Shown here in pieces: positions 35,248 to 45,043 of a stretch of DNA of 64,000 nt (position 1 is its first letter; each line of letters starts with the position of its first letter). The notes below the pieces were generated by a model, which did not search any database, was not told the origin of the DNA, and saw only the letters and a program-made list of their open reading frames with translations. Source of the DNA: Paracnuella aquatica (GTDB lineage Bacteria; Bacteroidota; Bacteroidia; Chitinophagales; Chitinophagaceae). The stretch spans positions 434,001 to 498,000 of the forward strand of contig NZ_QOWJ01000001.1 in assembly GCF_003332885.2 (NCBI RefSeq), given 5' to 3'. A program made the position numbers and the translations under genes.

Positions 35248-36246
35248 CTACCGGACGGTTTGCCGCCGGCGTTCCTGTGCATCAATGCTGTTCAAAAATG
35301 CTTCGGCGTCTTTTTGTTTTTGCACGCCAGTGGTCAAACCCTGCTGAGCAGAGATTTGGTTTTTCTCCAGCCAGCCCATATAATTTTTCACTGCACTGGT
35401 GATGCAGTTCGCAATTTCTTCTTGTCCTTTATCGGAGTTCAGGTAATCTTCCTCAGCGCGGTTGGTGATGTAGCCAGTTTCCACCAGCACACTCGGCATG
35501 GCAGTAGCCTGCAGCACCCAAATGCCCACCTGGCGCTGGCGCTGTCCGCGGCTTACACGGCCCACTTTAGCAAACTCTTCTTCCACCAGGCCGGCCAGCG
35601 TAGCACTGCGTTTAAAAAACTGTTTGGTTTTCAAAAGCGACAGCGCAATAAAATCAGCAGAGTTTACATCCACGTCGCCGTAGTTCTGCTGGAAATTTTC
35701 TTCGGCAAGCATGGGTGCATTTTCACGCATTGCAATTTCCTTGTCTTCATTTTTATGTGCACCCCAAATGTATGTTTCGGTGCCTTTAGCAGGGTTGGGG
35801 GTAGAGTAGTAGCGGTATTGCGGCACCTGGCGGGTAACTTTTTTACGCTTCTTGCCTTTACCTACATAGCTCACCACGGTTTTGTTGCCGGTAAATTCTT
35901 TGTGCTGCACCGGGGGCGCCGCATTTACGTGGATAGAAATAAACAGGTCGCCTTTGTTTTGATTGGCCATGCGGGCACGGGTATGCAACTCGGGGTACGA
36001 GTCGTCGGTGCGGGTAAACAGCAATTTTACATCGGGTGCTGTGCGTGCCAGTTGTTCGCCCAGGCGTGTGGCCACACCCAGGCAAATATCTTTCTCATAG
36101 GAAAATGCACCGCGGGCACCTACGTCTTTGCCGCCGTGGCCTGCATCAATAATAATGGTGCGCAGAACTTTTGGTTTTTCCTGGAAAGAAAACAACAATG
36201 TGCCCACTAAAAAAAGGGAAACCAGTGCAAGCGTTTTCTTTAGCAT
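35248..36246 (-). CDS. N-acetylmuramoyl-L-alanine amidase (amidase_3)
   Basis: A 332-residue exported zinc amidase that cleaves the lactyl-peptide bond of peptidoglycan. An N-terminal hydrophobic signal segment precedes TIIIDAGHGGKDVGA near residue 32, holding the first zinc His; FISIHVNAAP near 110 holds the second, and SVLVETGYITNRAEE near 260 the catalytic Glu. An inserted basic segment between residues 120 and 170 (GKGKKRKKVTR) is typical of the Bacteroidota AmiC-like group. Divergent from the LptD-like gene. Confidence 0.93.
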   Translation of the reverse strand: MLKKTLALVSLFLVGTLLFSFQEKPKVLRTIIIDAGHGGKDVGARGAFSYEKDICLGVATRLGEQLARTAPDVKLLFTRTDDSYPELHTRARMANQNKGDLFISIHVNAAPPVQHKEFTGNKTVVSYVGKGKKRKKVTRQVPQYRYYSTPNPAKGTETYIWGAHKNEDKEIAMRENAPMLAEENFQQNYGDVDVNSADFIALSLLKTKQFFKRSATLAGLVEEEFAKVGRVSRGQRQRQVGIWVLQATAMPSVLVETGYITNRAEEDYLNSDKGQEEIANCITSAVKNYMGWLEKNQISAQQGLTTGVQKQKDAEAFLNSIDAQERRRQTVR

Positions 36247-36307
36247 AGAGGATTATTTATTTATCTGTTAACAGTATGCTCTATCAGTGTGTAACCACCT
36301 AATCAGT

Positions 36308-36315
36308 TACTTTTG
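36308..36315 (+). promoter_or_regulatory. -7 box for the LptD-like gene (TACTTTTG)
   Basis: An exact TAnnTTTG match ten bases before ATG 36326, implying a leader of only a few bases. It lies downstream of the alternative GTG start, arguing against that start. Confidence 0.5.
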
Positions 36316-36325
36316 TTGCCGGCTT

Positions 36326-39049
36326 ATGACGGGACTGCACAAATTTACATTTAAAATTTTCTCCTCGGCTCTTCTTCTATTGGCAGCCATGTGTTTCTTA
36401 ACGCAAACAGGGCATGCCCGTAATATTATTGCCGGTAAATTTGAGGGCAGTTTACCAGTTTGGCAACGTGACACGGTGCCGGTTAAAAAGGCCACCGATA
36501 CATTACGGAAAATTACAGACAGTACGCGGGCCGTGCGGGATAGTTTGCCCACTACAGATACATTTTCGCTGAAGCTGTCAAAAGATACGTTGAGCGGACC
36601 GGTTAATTACAAGGCGCAGGATAGCGCCGTGATCCTGATGCAGGAGAAAAAAATCATCCTGTATGGTAAAACCGAAACCAGGTATCAGGATGTAAACCTG
36701 CAGGCGCCAACGGTTATTTTGGACCAGGGCACCAACATCCTTACCGCCATTGCCGACCGCGACAGCCTGGGCGAAATAGCGACCAGGGCTCGTTTCGAAC
36801 AGGGCGAAAACAAATTCCAGTCGGATACGATCCAGTTTAATTTTAAAACGCAGCGCGGCATTACCCGCAACACCTTTACCCAACAAGGCGAAATGTGGGT
36901 GCAGGGCGAAAAGATTAAAAAAGTAGATTCCGCAACGGTGTTTGTCAGTGGCGGCCGCCTCACCACCTGTTCGTTCGATGATCCGCATTTTGCCTTTCGC
37001 ACCAACAAGCTGAAGGTGGTGAATAATAAAATCGCGGTAACCGGTCCCACGCATCCCGAGTTTGAAGGTATTCCCATTCCCATCTATTTGCCGTTTGGCT
37101 TTTTCCCCATGAGCCAGGGCCGCCATTCCGGTTTTTTGCCGCCCACCTTTGCCACCAACGAAGCGTTTGGCCTGGGCCTGGAAGGGCTGGGTTATTATAA
37201 AGTATTGAACGAATATCTGGATGTTACTTTCCGTGGTAACATTTATTCCTACGGTGGTTGGAACGCCGTGTTGACGCCCACTTATCGCAAAAGGTATCGG
37301 TACAATGGTTCGATGAACATCAGTGTGCAACGTACCAAAATTGCATTTAAAGGCGACCCGGATTACAACCTGACTAAATCCTTTATGGTTAACTGGAACC
37401 ATACGGTGGACGGGAAAGCAAGACCGGGAACAACTTTTTCTGCTAACGTAAATGTTGGCTCTACAAGATTCAACCGTTTTTTGCCTAATAATCCAAGAGC
37501 CAATTTCAACAACAACCTTTCCTCTTCTATTGCCTATTCGAAAATGTGGGCGGGCAAACCTTATAACCTGACGCTGAGTGCCAACCACAACCAGAACAAC
37601 AACACGAGGTTAATGTCAATTACATTGCCTGATGCTAGTTTTACTGTAAATACTTTGTACCCTTTTCAACGGAAAGAGGCTGTTGGTGCCAAACGCTGGT
37701 ACGAAAACCTGGGCATTGGATATAATGGCGTAGCACGCAACCAGCTTAATTTTTACGACTCAGCTTTCACCAGTATCACCCGCCTGCTTGACACCATGCA
37801 ATGGGGCGCACAACACCGTTTTCCCATCACCATGTCGCTGCCCGCAGTTGGGCCCATCATTTTTTCACCGGGCATTTCATATCAACAGGTGTGGTTGCAA
37901 AACAAGTATGACCGTAAATGGAATGATGTAACTAAGCGGGTTGATAATAACCGGCAAAAAGGTTTGTACGTCGATCACGAAGTTTCGTTCAGTATGAGCG
38001 CCAGTACAAACATTTTTGGTACGCTTCGTTTTCAGCGGTCGCGGGTGCAGGCAATACGCCATGTCATCCGGCCCCAGATAAGTTTCAACTACCGTCCCGA
38101 TCTGTCGGCCGGCAATTACCAAAATGTGCGGCTGGATAGTGCAGGCAAAGTATGGGATCGTATTTCAGTGTATGAAGGCAACCTGTTTCCTGGCTTTAGT
38201 GAAGGACGTTTCGGCGGCATTTCGTTTGGTGTAGATAATAACCTGGAAATGAAATGGCGGTCGAAAAAAGACACCGGAGACAACGCTATTAAAAAGATCC
38301 GGCTGATCGATGGTTTTGGATTTACCAGCGGATACAACTTTTTACGCGACACCCAACGCCTCGAACCGTTCAACCTTTCGCTGCGCAGTACCCTGCTCGA
38401 AAAGATCAACATCACTGCAAGTGGACAGTTGATTCCCTACAAGCTCGATTCGTTTGGCCGCCGCACCAACGACTATGCGTGGGCCAACGGTTTTAACCTC
38501 GGTACCCTGCAATACGCAAGCCTTGCAGTGAGCACTTCTTTTCAAAGTAAATCCAAAGACGGAAAAGAAGCGCCAACGCAAACCACCCCGGGTGATGAGT
38601 TGCTGATGCCCGGCCAGCGCCGAATAACCGATCCAACGCTGATGGGCGACCAGCAGATGCTGCTCGATTATATGCGGCGCAACCCTGCTGAGTTCGTGGA
38701 TTTTAATATTCAATGGCAACTGTCGCTTTCGCTGTCGGTAAATATGACGCGGCGGCGCAGGGCGGATTTTACTGGCTTTGAAAACGATGTGAATGCCAAC
38801 GTTTCGTTCAACAACAGTTTTAACCTTACGCCAAAGTGGAACTTCAGCACCAATGGTTATTATGATTTTCAAACCATGAAGCTCCAGACCTTTTCCATGT
38901 CCATTAGCCGCGACATGCACTGCTGGCAAATGTCGATACAGGTAACGCCGGTGGGCCCGTGGCGGTCATTTTCTTTCACCATTAACCCCAAAGCTTCGCT
39001 GCTGCAGGATTTAAAAGTAAACCGCAGCAGGACGTTTTCGAATTTTTAG
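36326..39049 (+). CDS. Large LptD/OstA-like outer-membrane protein
   Basis: A 907-residue outer-membrane protein. ATG 36326 (MTGLHKFTFKIFSSALLLLAAM) starts a signal segment and is preceded by a promoter-like box. An N-terminal OstA-type jellyroll (about 85-250, with QDVNLQAPTVILDQG) is followed by a long series of alternating beta strands with many aromatic residues, fitting a large barrel that inserts LPS at the surface (LptD-like). Near residue 250 GIPIPIYLPFGFFPM resembles the jellyroll-barrel junction. It faces an OstA-like and an MCE gene across the amidase. Paralogue versus true LptD cannot be decided here. Confidence 0.87.
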   Translation: MTGLHKFTFKIFSSALLLLAAMCFLTQTGHARNIIAGKFEGSLPVWQRDTVPVKKATDTLRKITDSTRAVRDSLPTTDTFSLKLSKDTLSGPVNYKAQDSAVILMQEKKIILYGKTETRYQDVNLQAPTVILDQGTNILTAIADRDSLGEIATRARFEQGENKFQSDTIQFNFKTQRGITRNTFTQQGEMWVQGEKIKKVDSATVFVSGGRLTTCSFDDPHFAFRTNKLKVVNNKIAVTGPTHPEFEGIPIPIYLPFGFFPMSQGRHSGFLPPTFATNEAFGLGLEGLGYYKVLNEYLDVTFRGNIYSYGGWNAVLTPTYRKRYRYNGSMNISVQRTKIAFKGDPDYNLTKSFMVNWNHTVDGKARPGTTFSANVNVGSTRFNRFLPNNPRANFNNNLSSSIAYSKMWAGKPYNLTLSANHNQNNNTRLMSITLPDASFTVNTLYPFQRKEAVGAKRWYENLGIGYNGVARNQLNFYDSAFTSITRLLDTMQWGAQHRFPITMSLPAVGPIIFSPGISYQQVWLQNKYDRKWNDVTKRVDNNRQKGLYVDHEVSFSMSASTNIFGTLRFQRSRVQAIRHVIRPQISFNYRPDLSAGNYQNVRLDSAGKVWDRISVYEGNLFPGFSEGRFGGISFGVDNNLEMKWRSKKDTGDNAIKKIRLIDGFGFTSGYNFLRDTQRLEPFNLSLRSTLLEKINITASGQLIPYKLDSFGRRTNDYAWANGFNLGTLQYASLAVSTSFQSKSKDGKEAPTQTTPGDELLMPGQRRITDPTLMGDQQMLLDYMRRNPAEFVDFNIQWQLSLSLSVNMTRRRRADFTGFENDVNANVSFNNSFNLTPKWNFSTNGYYDFQTMKLQTFSMSISRDMHCWQMSIQVTPVGPWRSFSFTINPKASLLQDLKVNRSRTFSNF

Positions 39050-39121
39050 AATTGCTGTTGATGTTTGTCCGCAAATGCAATTTGAGGACTGGTGCTTTTC
39101 GTTCGTGAACACCCTGCCTGA

Positions 39122-39302
39122 TGTCATTGCGAGGCGCAGCAGAAGTTTTGGAACTTGGTAATTCACAGCGCCGAAGCAATCTCCTGCAACGTCTTTTTTT
39201 AAATCACTTACGATTGTAAATGGTTTCTTGATAAAAAAGGAGATTGCTTCGGCGCAGGAACTTTATCAGGATATAAAGTCGCCGCCGCGCCTCGCAATGA
39301 CA
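39122..39302. repeat. Palindromic TGTCATTGCGAGG repeat
   Basis: Outer arms TGTCATTGCGAGGCGC (from 39122) and GCGCCTCGCAATGACA (to 39302) enclose inner arms CGCCGAAGCAATCTCC (39169-39184) and GGAGATTGCTTCGGCG (39239-39254). This is a nested inverted repeat between two convergent genes. Its end sequence resembles, but is distinct from, the composite repeat family. Similar TGTCATTGCGAGG elements are widespread in Bacteroidota genomes. Confidence 0.85.
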
Positions 39303-39317
39303 GCCGCCCATTAACCA

Positions 39318-40055
39318 TCACTTCCTATTCGCCAAATAATAATCCCGCATCACACCAAACGCTTCCTCTTTCAATTCACTTGCAATTTTGCCTGCCACGG
39401 TTATTGGTGCTAAAAAATGCATTTCTACTTTATGTGGCCAGATGTAAAAAATCTTGTTGCGCGGCATTACTTTACCTGTATTAAAAATAACTGTGGGGAT
39501 AATATCCTTGCCCGATTCAACGGCCAGCCGGAATGCGCCATCATGAAATTTCTGCAACGGTTCCTTTCCTTTGTTGCGGGTGCCCTCCGGGTATATGCAC
39601 ATATGTAATCCCATTTGCAACACCTGGTGCATGGCCACATAGCTTTGCTTGCGGCTTTGCTCACTCTTCCGGTCCACCAGCACCGATCCGCCGCGATAAA
39701 TGGTTCCAAACAAGGGAATGCTGGCCATTTCGACTTTTGCAATAGTTTTATTGGCACCGGGAATGCCGGGAGAAGAAAGCGGCACATCCATAAACGAATT
39801 ATGGTTGCAGATCACCACGTAGTTTTCACCTTTTTTAAAGTGGTGGCGGCCCACAAAACGGCGACGGATACCCGAAAGCACAAAGAACACGTTCATCCAC
39901 GGGTTGAATACACGGAACACATTTTTGGTACGGCGTGGTTCGGGTTGTTTGGAAATGATCCACACCGGGATCAGCACCAGAAATAGGGTAACGACAAACA
40001 CCAGCAGGGCCCACAGCGCAAACACCCTCCCTAGGATATTCTTCAACCAGTTCAT
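39318..40055 (-). CDS. plsC: 1-acyl-sn-glycerol-3-phosphate acyltransferase
   Basis: A membrane-bound acyltransferase of 245 residues that makes phosphatidic acid from lysophosphatidate. It has one N-terminal helix (near 10-32), the NHNSFMD form of the HX4D motif near residue 84, a GGSVLVDR segment near 122, and PEGTRNKG near 157. It lies nine bases downstream of ung on the same strand, and a TAACTTTG box overlaps the ung stop. Confidence 0.95.
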   Translation of the reverse strand: MNWLKNILGRVFALWALLVFVVTLFLVLIPVWIISKQPEPRRTKNVFRVFNPWMNVFFVLSGIRRRFVGRHHFKKGENYVVICNHNSFMDVPLSSPGIPGANKTIAKVEMASIPLFGTIYRGGSVLVDRKSEQSRKQSYVAMHQVLQMGLHMCIYPEGTRNKGKEPLQKFHDGAFRLAVESGKDIIPTVIFNTGKVMPRNKIFYIWPHKVEMHFLAPITVAGKIASELKEEAFGVMRDYYLANRK

Positions 40056-40059
40056 GCAG

Positions 40060-40067
40060 CAAAGTTA
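40060..40067 (-). promoter_or_regulatory. -7 box immediately before plsC (TAACTTTG)
   Basis: An exact TAnnTTTG match on the minus strand, overlapping the ung stop codon and only four bases from the plsC ATG, the same spacing as for the ABC permease. Confidence 0.4.
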
Positions 40068-40742
40068 CAGCGCCCAGTCGATGGGATCGATGCCATGTTG
40101 CATCAGGTAATGGTTGGCTTTGGAAAAATGGCGGTTGCCAAAAAAACCGCTGTTGGCAGAAAGGGGCGAAGGGTGCGCCGATTTCAGCAGGTAATGTTTT
40201 TTGCCGTCAATGAGTTCTGCTTTTTGCTGCGCAAACTTGCCCCACAACATAAACACCACGTGCTCTTTGCCTTCCGACACCTTCTGTATCACCGCATTGG
40301 TAAATTTTTCCCAGCCAATTTTGCTGTGGCTCATCGGCTCGTTTGCCCGAACGGTGAGGGATGCATTGAGCAACAAAACCCCTTGCCGTGCCCATTTTTC
40401 TAGATATCCATGATTGGGAATGGGCATGCCTACATCCTCGTGCAGCTCTTTAAAAATATTGATCAGCGATGGCGGTGGCGCCACGCCAGGCTGCACGGAA
40501 AAAGAAAGACCATGGGCCTGCTTTGGATTGTGGTAGGGATCTTGTCCCAGTATCACCACTTTCACCATATCAAATGGTGTGGTCTCAAATGCATGAAAAA
40601 TATTAGGTCCCGCTGGATAAATGGTTTTACCCTGTGCCTTTTCCGTTTTCAGGTGTTCAATGATTTGTTTGAAATACGGCTTGTTGAATTCATCCTGCAA
40701 CACAGCTTTCCAGGACTCTTCTATCTTGACTTGCGTGGCCAT
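40065..40742 (-). CDS. ung: Uracil-DNA glycosylase, family 1
   Basis: Removes uracil from DNA as the first step of base-excision repair. It has 225 residues. The water-activating [18 protein letters not shown] lies near residue 65, the DNA-intercalating loop HPSPLSA near 190. Starts at ATG with a minus-strand TACTTTTG box at 40766-40773, about 23 bases upstream. plsC follows nine bases after its stop. Confidence 0.97.
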   Translation of the reverse strand: MATQVKIEESWKAVLQDEFNKPYFKQIIEHLKTEKAQGKTIYPAGPNIFHAFETTPFDMVKVVILGQDPYHNPKQAHGLSFSVQPGVAPPPSLINIFKELHEDVGMPIPNHGYLEKWARQGVLLLNASLTVRANEPMSHSKIGWEKFTNAVIQKVSEGKEHVVFMLWGKFAQQKAELIDGKKHYLLKSAHPSPLSANSGFFGNRHFSKANHYLMQHGIDPIDWAL

Positions 40743-40765
40743 GTGGGTTTGGGGTTTGACTGCAT

Positions 40766-40773
40766 CAAAAGTA
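40766..40773 (-). promoter_or_regulatory. -7 box for ung (TACTTTTG)
   Basis: An exact TAnnTTTG match on the minus strand. The rest of the 391-base gap to the GH106 gene holds only a perfect 8-base hairpin (ACGCATCG-GCAG-CGATGCGT, 40884-40903) and a near-consensus TACACTTG at 41071-41078 on the plus strand. Confidence 0.5.
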
Positions 40774-41133
40774 TTGAAACGGGAAGTAGCGCTGCATTTG
40801 TTTCAATAAATTTTGCACCATGTGGGGTTTACAGTTGTGACGACGTAGCCAATTGCGGGCTGTTTTAATTAATTTAGCCAACTACGCATCGGCAGCGATG
40901 CGTTTATCTGAGACAATGCTTGCTCACCATATGAACCAACCCGCTACTTTGCGGACCGCTACTGGCGCCGCAATAAACTCAATATTTTATAAATACAGTT
41001 TTGGTAATGTCGCAGTCTTTTCTCTGCATTTGGGTAAGGCGTCGTTGAAGCACTTGGCTGAATTAAAATATACACTTGCAATATCACCAATCAATCTTCC
41101 AACTTCGACTTTTTACTATCAAATGCGCTGCGC

Positions 41134-43989
41134 ATGCTATTAAAAAAGTGCTTCTTTGCTATTGCTTGCTTGCTGGCAGCAACTGTCCATGCGCAGGTGG
41201 AGTGGCCAGCAATTACGCAACAATCAAAACCCTGGGCCCGGTGGTGGTGGCAGGGCAGCGCAGTTAACCGGGCAGGCTTGGAAAAAAACATGAAGGATTA
41301 TGCCGCGGCGGGTCTTGGCGGACTGGAGATCACGCCAATCTATGGTGTGCAAGGAGCCGAACAACAGTTCATTCCATTTTTGTCGAACCGGTGGATGGAT
41401 ATGTTGCAGGCCACACTGGCAATGGCAAAGAACTTAGGGCTTGGCATTGATATGGCCAATGGAACTGGCTGGCCTTTTGGCGGGCCCACCATTAAGGACA
41501 GCCATGCCAGCAAAACGCTTTTTCACAAAACCTGGCAGTTGAATGGTGTCGAAATAGTAGGAGAGCCGGTCACATTTGCGCAGCAAAGTTTTGTACGTAC
41601 TGCCAACAACCAAAAGGTAATTGCAGATACAATTCTACAGGACATTGCGCAAAATAAAGACCTGCAGGCACTGGCACTCGACCAGGTACAGTTTAGCAAA
41701 ACATTGCGGCCTTTTTTGCTGATGGCTTACCCCGAAAAAGGCCAGCCGGTTGATGTTACCAGTAAAGTAGATGCAAATGGTAATCTTGTCTGGACTGCGC
41801 CTGCCGCCAAATGGCAATTAGTTGGTTTGTATGAGGGTCTGCACGGAAAAATGGTGGAACGTGCGGCACCGGGTGGCGAAGGATATGCTATTGACCATTT
41901 TTCTGCCGCAGCTTTGGATCATTATCTGAGCCGCTTTGATACTGCATTTGCCGGCCGCGATCTAACTGGTATCCGCGCATTTTTTAATGACTCCTATGAA
42001 GTGGATGATGCCCGTGGACAAAGTAATTGGACGCCTAATTTTTTAGCTGCTTTCCGCCAGCGCCGTGGTTACGACCTGGCGCAACACCTTCCGGCTTTGC
42101 TGCAACAGGATGCAACTGACAAAAACCGCAGGGTGCTGTACGACTACCGGGCAACCATAGACGAAATGATCCTCAAACATTTTACTAAAAGGTGGAAAGG
42201 GTGGGGCAGTAAACACGGTAAATCGATCCGCAATCAAAGTCATGGTTCGCCTGCCAACCTGCTCGACCTGTATGCCGCCATTGATATTCCCGAAACGGAA
42301 GGGTCCGATATTTTGCGGTTCAAGTTTGCCACTTCGGCGGCACATGTTGCAGGTAAAAAACTCGCTTCGGCTGAGGCTGCCACTTGGCTCAATGAGCACT
42401 TCCTGTCGGGCTGGGGCGACGTGAAAAAGGCGCTTGATCTTTTTATGCTGGCTGGCGTCAACCATATTTTTTACCATGGTGTTAATTATTCGCCGCCCGA
42501 AGCTGCCTGGCCCGGTTGGCTGTTTTACGCAGCCGTACATTTCAACCAGGCCAACCCTCAATGGAAAGATTTTGGTGCGCTGAACAAGTATGTGGCGCGG
42601 TGCCAGTCGTTTTTGCAAATGGGCAATGCGGCCAACGATGTGCTCCTATATTTTCCGTTGCCCGACCGGTACATGGAACCGGGGAAAGAATTGCTGCAAC
42701 ATTTCGACGGGTTGGAAAAAAACTTCGAAGGATCGCATTTTGAGCATGCAGCCAAGCGGATGCAGGAAGCCGGCTATCTATTTGATTTTATTTCTGACCG
42801 GCAACTCGCAGCAACAAGTTTTCAGAACGGAATCAAGACAAGCGGCATCCATACATACAAAACCATTTTGCTGCCCGCAAATAAATATATTTCCGACACG
42901 ACTTTTCAACATTTGGTGCAACTAACAAAGCAAGGCGCCACTATTTTGTTGTATAAGAATGCACCGGAGGATGTGCCCGGTTTTTATCAATTGGAACAAC
43001 GCAGAAAATTGTTACAAACTGCACTCAGCCAATTGAAATTTGCTCAAGCAGATGGTGCCGGTGTTCGTGCGGCTATTGTTGGAAAGGGTAAATTCCTGAT
43101 GGCCGATGACATCGATGCATTACTGGCAGCCGGCGGAATTAAAAAGGAGGAGGCAGCAGGCGGCGGCATACAACTGCATCGGCGGAACTATGAAGGCGGT
43201 AGCATTTACTTTTTGCGCAATGATTCTTCCAAAGCTTTCAATGGCTGGCTAACGTTGCGAATACCCGGAGCTACAACAAGGTCGGTCGCCTTGTTTAACC
43301 CGATGACGGGGCAAAAAGGTTTGGCCGAAACACGGAAAGGCGACGCTGGTGCCATGCAGGTTTATGTGCAATTAAAACCTTACGAAACATGTATTGTGCA
43401 AACATTCGACGGCGAGCAAAAAGGCGAACTGTTTCCTTATCGTTTTGCCACCGGCCAGCCACAGGAAATAATCGGAACCTGGCGCATTAGTTTTGAAAAG
43501 GGCGGTCCTGAGCTACCGCAACCGGTGAGCAAACAAACCCTTAGTTCATGGGCGCATTGGGGCGATATTACAGCCTCCAATTTTTCAGGTACAGCCCGTT
43601 ATTCTATTAATTTTTCCAAACCACAGACCCCGTCAAAAACCTGGTGGCTCGACCTGGGCCAAGTTGATGAAACCGCCGAAGTGTTTTTAAATGGAACAAA
43701 GCTGGCTACACTCATTGGTCCGCAGTATGGTGTGGAGATAGCTGGGGTACAACTGCAACCCACCAACAAATTGGAAGTGCTGGTTTCGAACCTGATGGCG
43801 AATCGCATTCGATACATGGAGCGGCACGGCCTGCAGTGGAAAAAGTTCTATAACATCAACATGTCGGCAAGGAATCGAAGCAACCTGAAAAACGGGGTGT
43901 TTGACGCCAGCCATTGGGAACCGCAATCATCGGGATTATTAGGCCCAGTGACGCTTACACCAACCACTGGCGTATTCCCGAAACAGTAA
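41134..43989 (+). CDS. GH106-like alpha-L-rhamnosidase
   Basis: An exported enzyme of 951 residues with signal peptide MLLKKCFFAIACLLAATVHAQ. The N-terminal region (QSKPWARWWWQGSAVNRAGL, then GLGGLEITPIYGVQG and MANGTGWPFGGPTI) is characteristic of GH106 rhamnosidases, and a C-terminal galactose-binding-like beta-sandwich (about 830-930, WWLDLGQVDETAEVFLNG) follows. GH106 enzymes remove terminal alpha-L-rhamnose from pectic and other glycans. It heads a four-gene run with GH43-like, CE12-type and GH105 genes, supporting action on rhamnogalacturonan fragments. Confidence 0.9.
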   Translation: MLLKKCFFAIACLLAATVHAQVEWPAITQQSKPWARWWWQGSAVNRAGLEKNMKDYAAAGLGGLEITPIYGVQGAEQQFIPFLSNRWMDMLQATLAMAKNLGLGIDMANGTGWPFGGPTIKDSHASKTLFHKTWQLNGVEIVGEPVTFAQQSFVRTANNQKVIADTILQDIAQNKDLQALALDQVQFSKTLRPFLLMAYPEKGQPVDVTSKVDANGNLVWTAPAAKWQLVGLYEGLHGKMVERAAPGGEGYAIDHFSAAALDHYLSRFDTAFAGRDLTGIRAFFNDSYEVDDARGQSNWTPNFLAAFRQRRGYDLAQHLPALLQQDATDKNRRVLYDYRATIDEMILKHFTKRWKGWGSKHGKSIRNQSHGSPANLLDLYAAIDIPETEGSDILRFKFATSAAHVAGKKLASAEAATWLNEHFLSGWGDVKKALDLFMLAGVNHIFYHGVNYSPPEAAWPGWLFYAAVHFNQANPQWKDFGALNKYVARCQSFLQMGNAANDVLLYFPLPDRYMEPGKELLQHFDGLEKNFEGSHFEHAAKRMQEAGYLFDFISDRQLAATSFQNGIKTSGIHTYKTILLPANKYISDTTFQHLVQLTKQGATILLYKNAPEDVPGFYQLEQRRKLLQTALSQLKFAQADGAGVRAAIVGKGKFLMADDIDALLAAGGIKKEEAAGGGIQLHRRNYEGGSIYFLRNDSSKAFNGWLTLRIPGATTRSVALFNPMTGQKGLAETRKGDAGAMQVYVQLKPYETCIVQTFDGEQKGELFPYRFATGQPQEIIGTWRISFEKGGPELPQPVSKQTLSSWAHWGDITASNFSGTARYSINFSKPQTPSKTWWLDLGQVDETAEVFLNGTKLATLIGPQYGVEIAGVQLQPTNKLEVLVSNLMANRIRYMERHGLQWKKFYNINMSARNRSNLKNGVFDASHWEPQSSGLLGPVTLTPTTGVFPKQ

Positions 43990-44066
43990 ATGCGAACGGT
44001 TCGATTATACTGTGCACCGGCACCGATTTGCAAAACAAAAAACATCGTAAATTCTAAATCATACGA

Positions 44067-45017
44067 ATGAGATCATTTGCTTTTGTTTTTTTCTTTTTAG
44101 CAGCCATAAATTTCAGTGCGGCTGCGCAGAACGACGATAGCGTTTTCCTGTTTAGTTATTTTAAAGGCAACGGCGACGGACTGCACTATGCGTATAGTAA
44201 AGATGGCTTTAAATGGAAGGCGATGTTCAACGACAGCGTTGTGCTGAAGCCTGCTGTGGGGGTGGATAAATTGATGCGTGACCCGTGCATCATTCGTGGT
44301 GGTGATGGGGCATTTCATATGGTGTGGACGGTTAGCTGGAATGAGCGGGGCATTGGATATGCCCGCTCTACCGACCTGGTAAACTGGAGCCGCCAGCAAT
44401 ACCTGCCGGTGATGGAGCATGAGCCCGGTGCACGCAACAGTTGGGCACCTGAGCTGACTTATGATGCACGTAGCGGGCAGTATTATATTTATTGGGCAAC
44501 CACCATTGATGGCCGTTTCCCGCAAAACGATACGGCAGCTGAAAGTAAGTACAACCACCGCATGTATTACACGACTACCAAAGATTTTAAAACGCTGGAG
44601 CCAACAAAGCTTTTGTGGGATCCGGGCTTCAACATTATCGACCTGTCCATTGTGCCTAACGGCGATGGTTACGTGTTATTTTTAAAAAATGAGACACGGG
44701 CTCCGGAAGAAAAAAACCTCCGGGTTTCGTTTGCTTCCGAAATTACCGGTCCCTTTACAATACCGTCAGAGCCCATACACGGAAAGTACTGGGCCGAAGG
44801 TCCATCTGCCGTGCAGATCGGCGGGCAGTGGGTAGTGTATTTTGATAAATACCGGGACCATAAATACGGCGCTGTAACGTCGTCCGACTTGCGAAACTGG
44901 ACCGATGTCTCGGACCGTTTGCAAATGCCGAAGGGTATGCGGCATGGTACTGTGTTGACTATTTCTGCAGCCGAGTTTGCCCGCATGCAAAAAGCTTTTA
45001 GAAAAAAGAAAAAATGA
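44067..45017 (+). CDS. GH43-like glycoside hydrolase
   Basis: A 316-residue exported protein with a signal peptide (MRSFAFVFFFLAAINFSAAAQ) and a five-bladed beta-propeller pattern: LHYAYSKDGFKW, MRDPCIIRGGDGAFHMVW with a likely general-base Asp, NSWAPELTYD with a likely acid Glu, and GPFTIPSEPIHGKYWAEGPSA. This is the fold of GH43 arabinosidases, galactosidases and related enzymes. In this cluster an arabinan or galactan side chain of rhamnogalacturonan I is a plausible target, but specificity is not visible. 77 bases downstream of the GH106 gene. Confidence 0.85.
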   Translation: MRSFAFVFFFLAAINFSAAAQNDDSVFLFSYFKGNGDGLHYAYSKDGFKWKAMFNDSVVLKPAVGVDKLMRDPCIIRGGDGAFHMVWTVSWNERGIGYARSTDLVNWSRQQYLPVMEHEPGARNSWAPELTYDARSGQYYIYWATTIDGRFPQNDTAAESKYNHRMYYTTTKDFKTLEPTKLLWDPGFNIIDLSIVPNGDGYVLFLKNETRAPEEKNLRVSFASEITGPFTIPSEPIHGKYWAEGPSAVQIGGQWVVYFDKYRDHKYGAVTSSDLRNWTDVSDRLQMPKGMRHGTVLTISAAEFARMQKAFRKKKK

Positions 45018-45043
45018 TTGTTAAACACTTTTGATAAACCAAT

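Noticed and set aside
40853-41143. A 96-codon ORF upstream of the GH106 gene
   Set aside because: It overlaps the GH106 start, has no family resemblance and no promoter-like box in a sensible place; it is probably chance.
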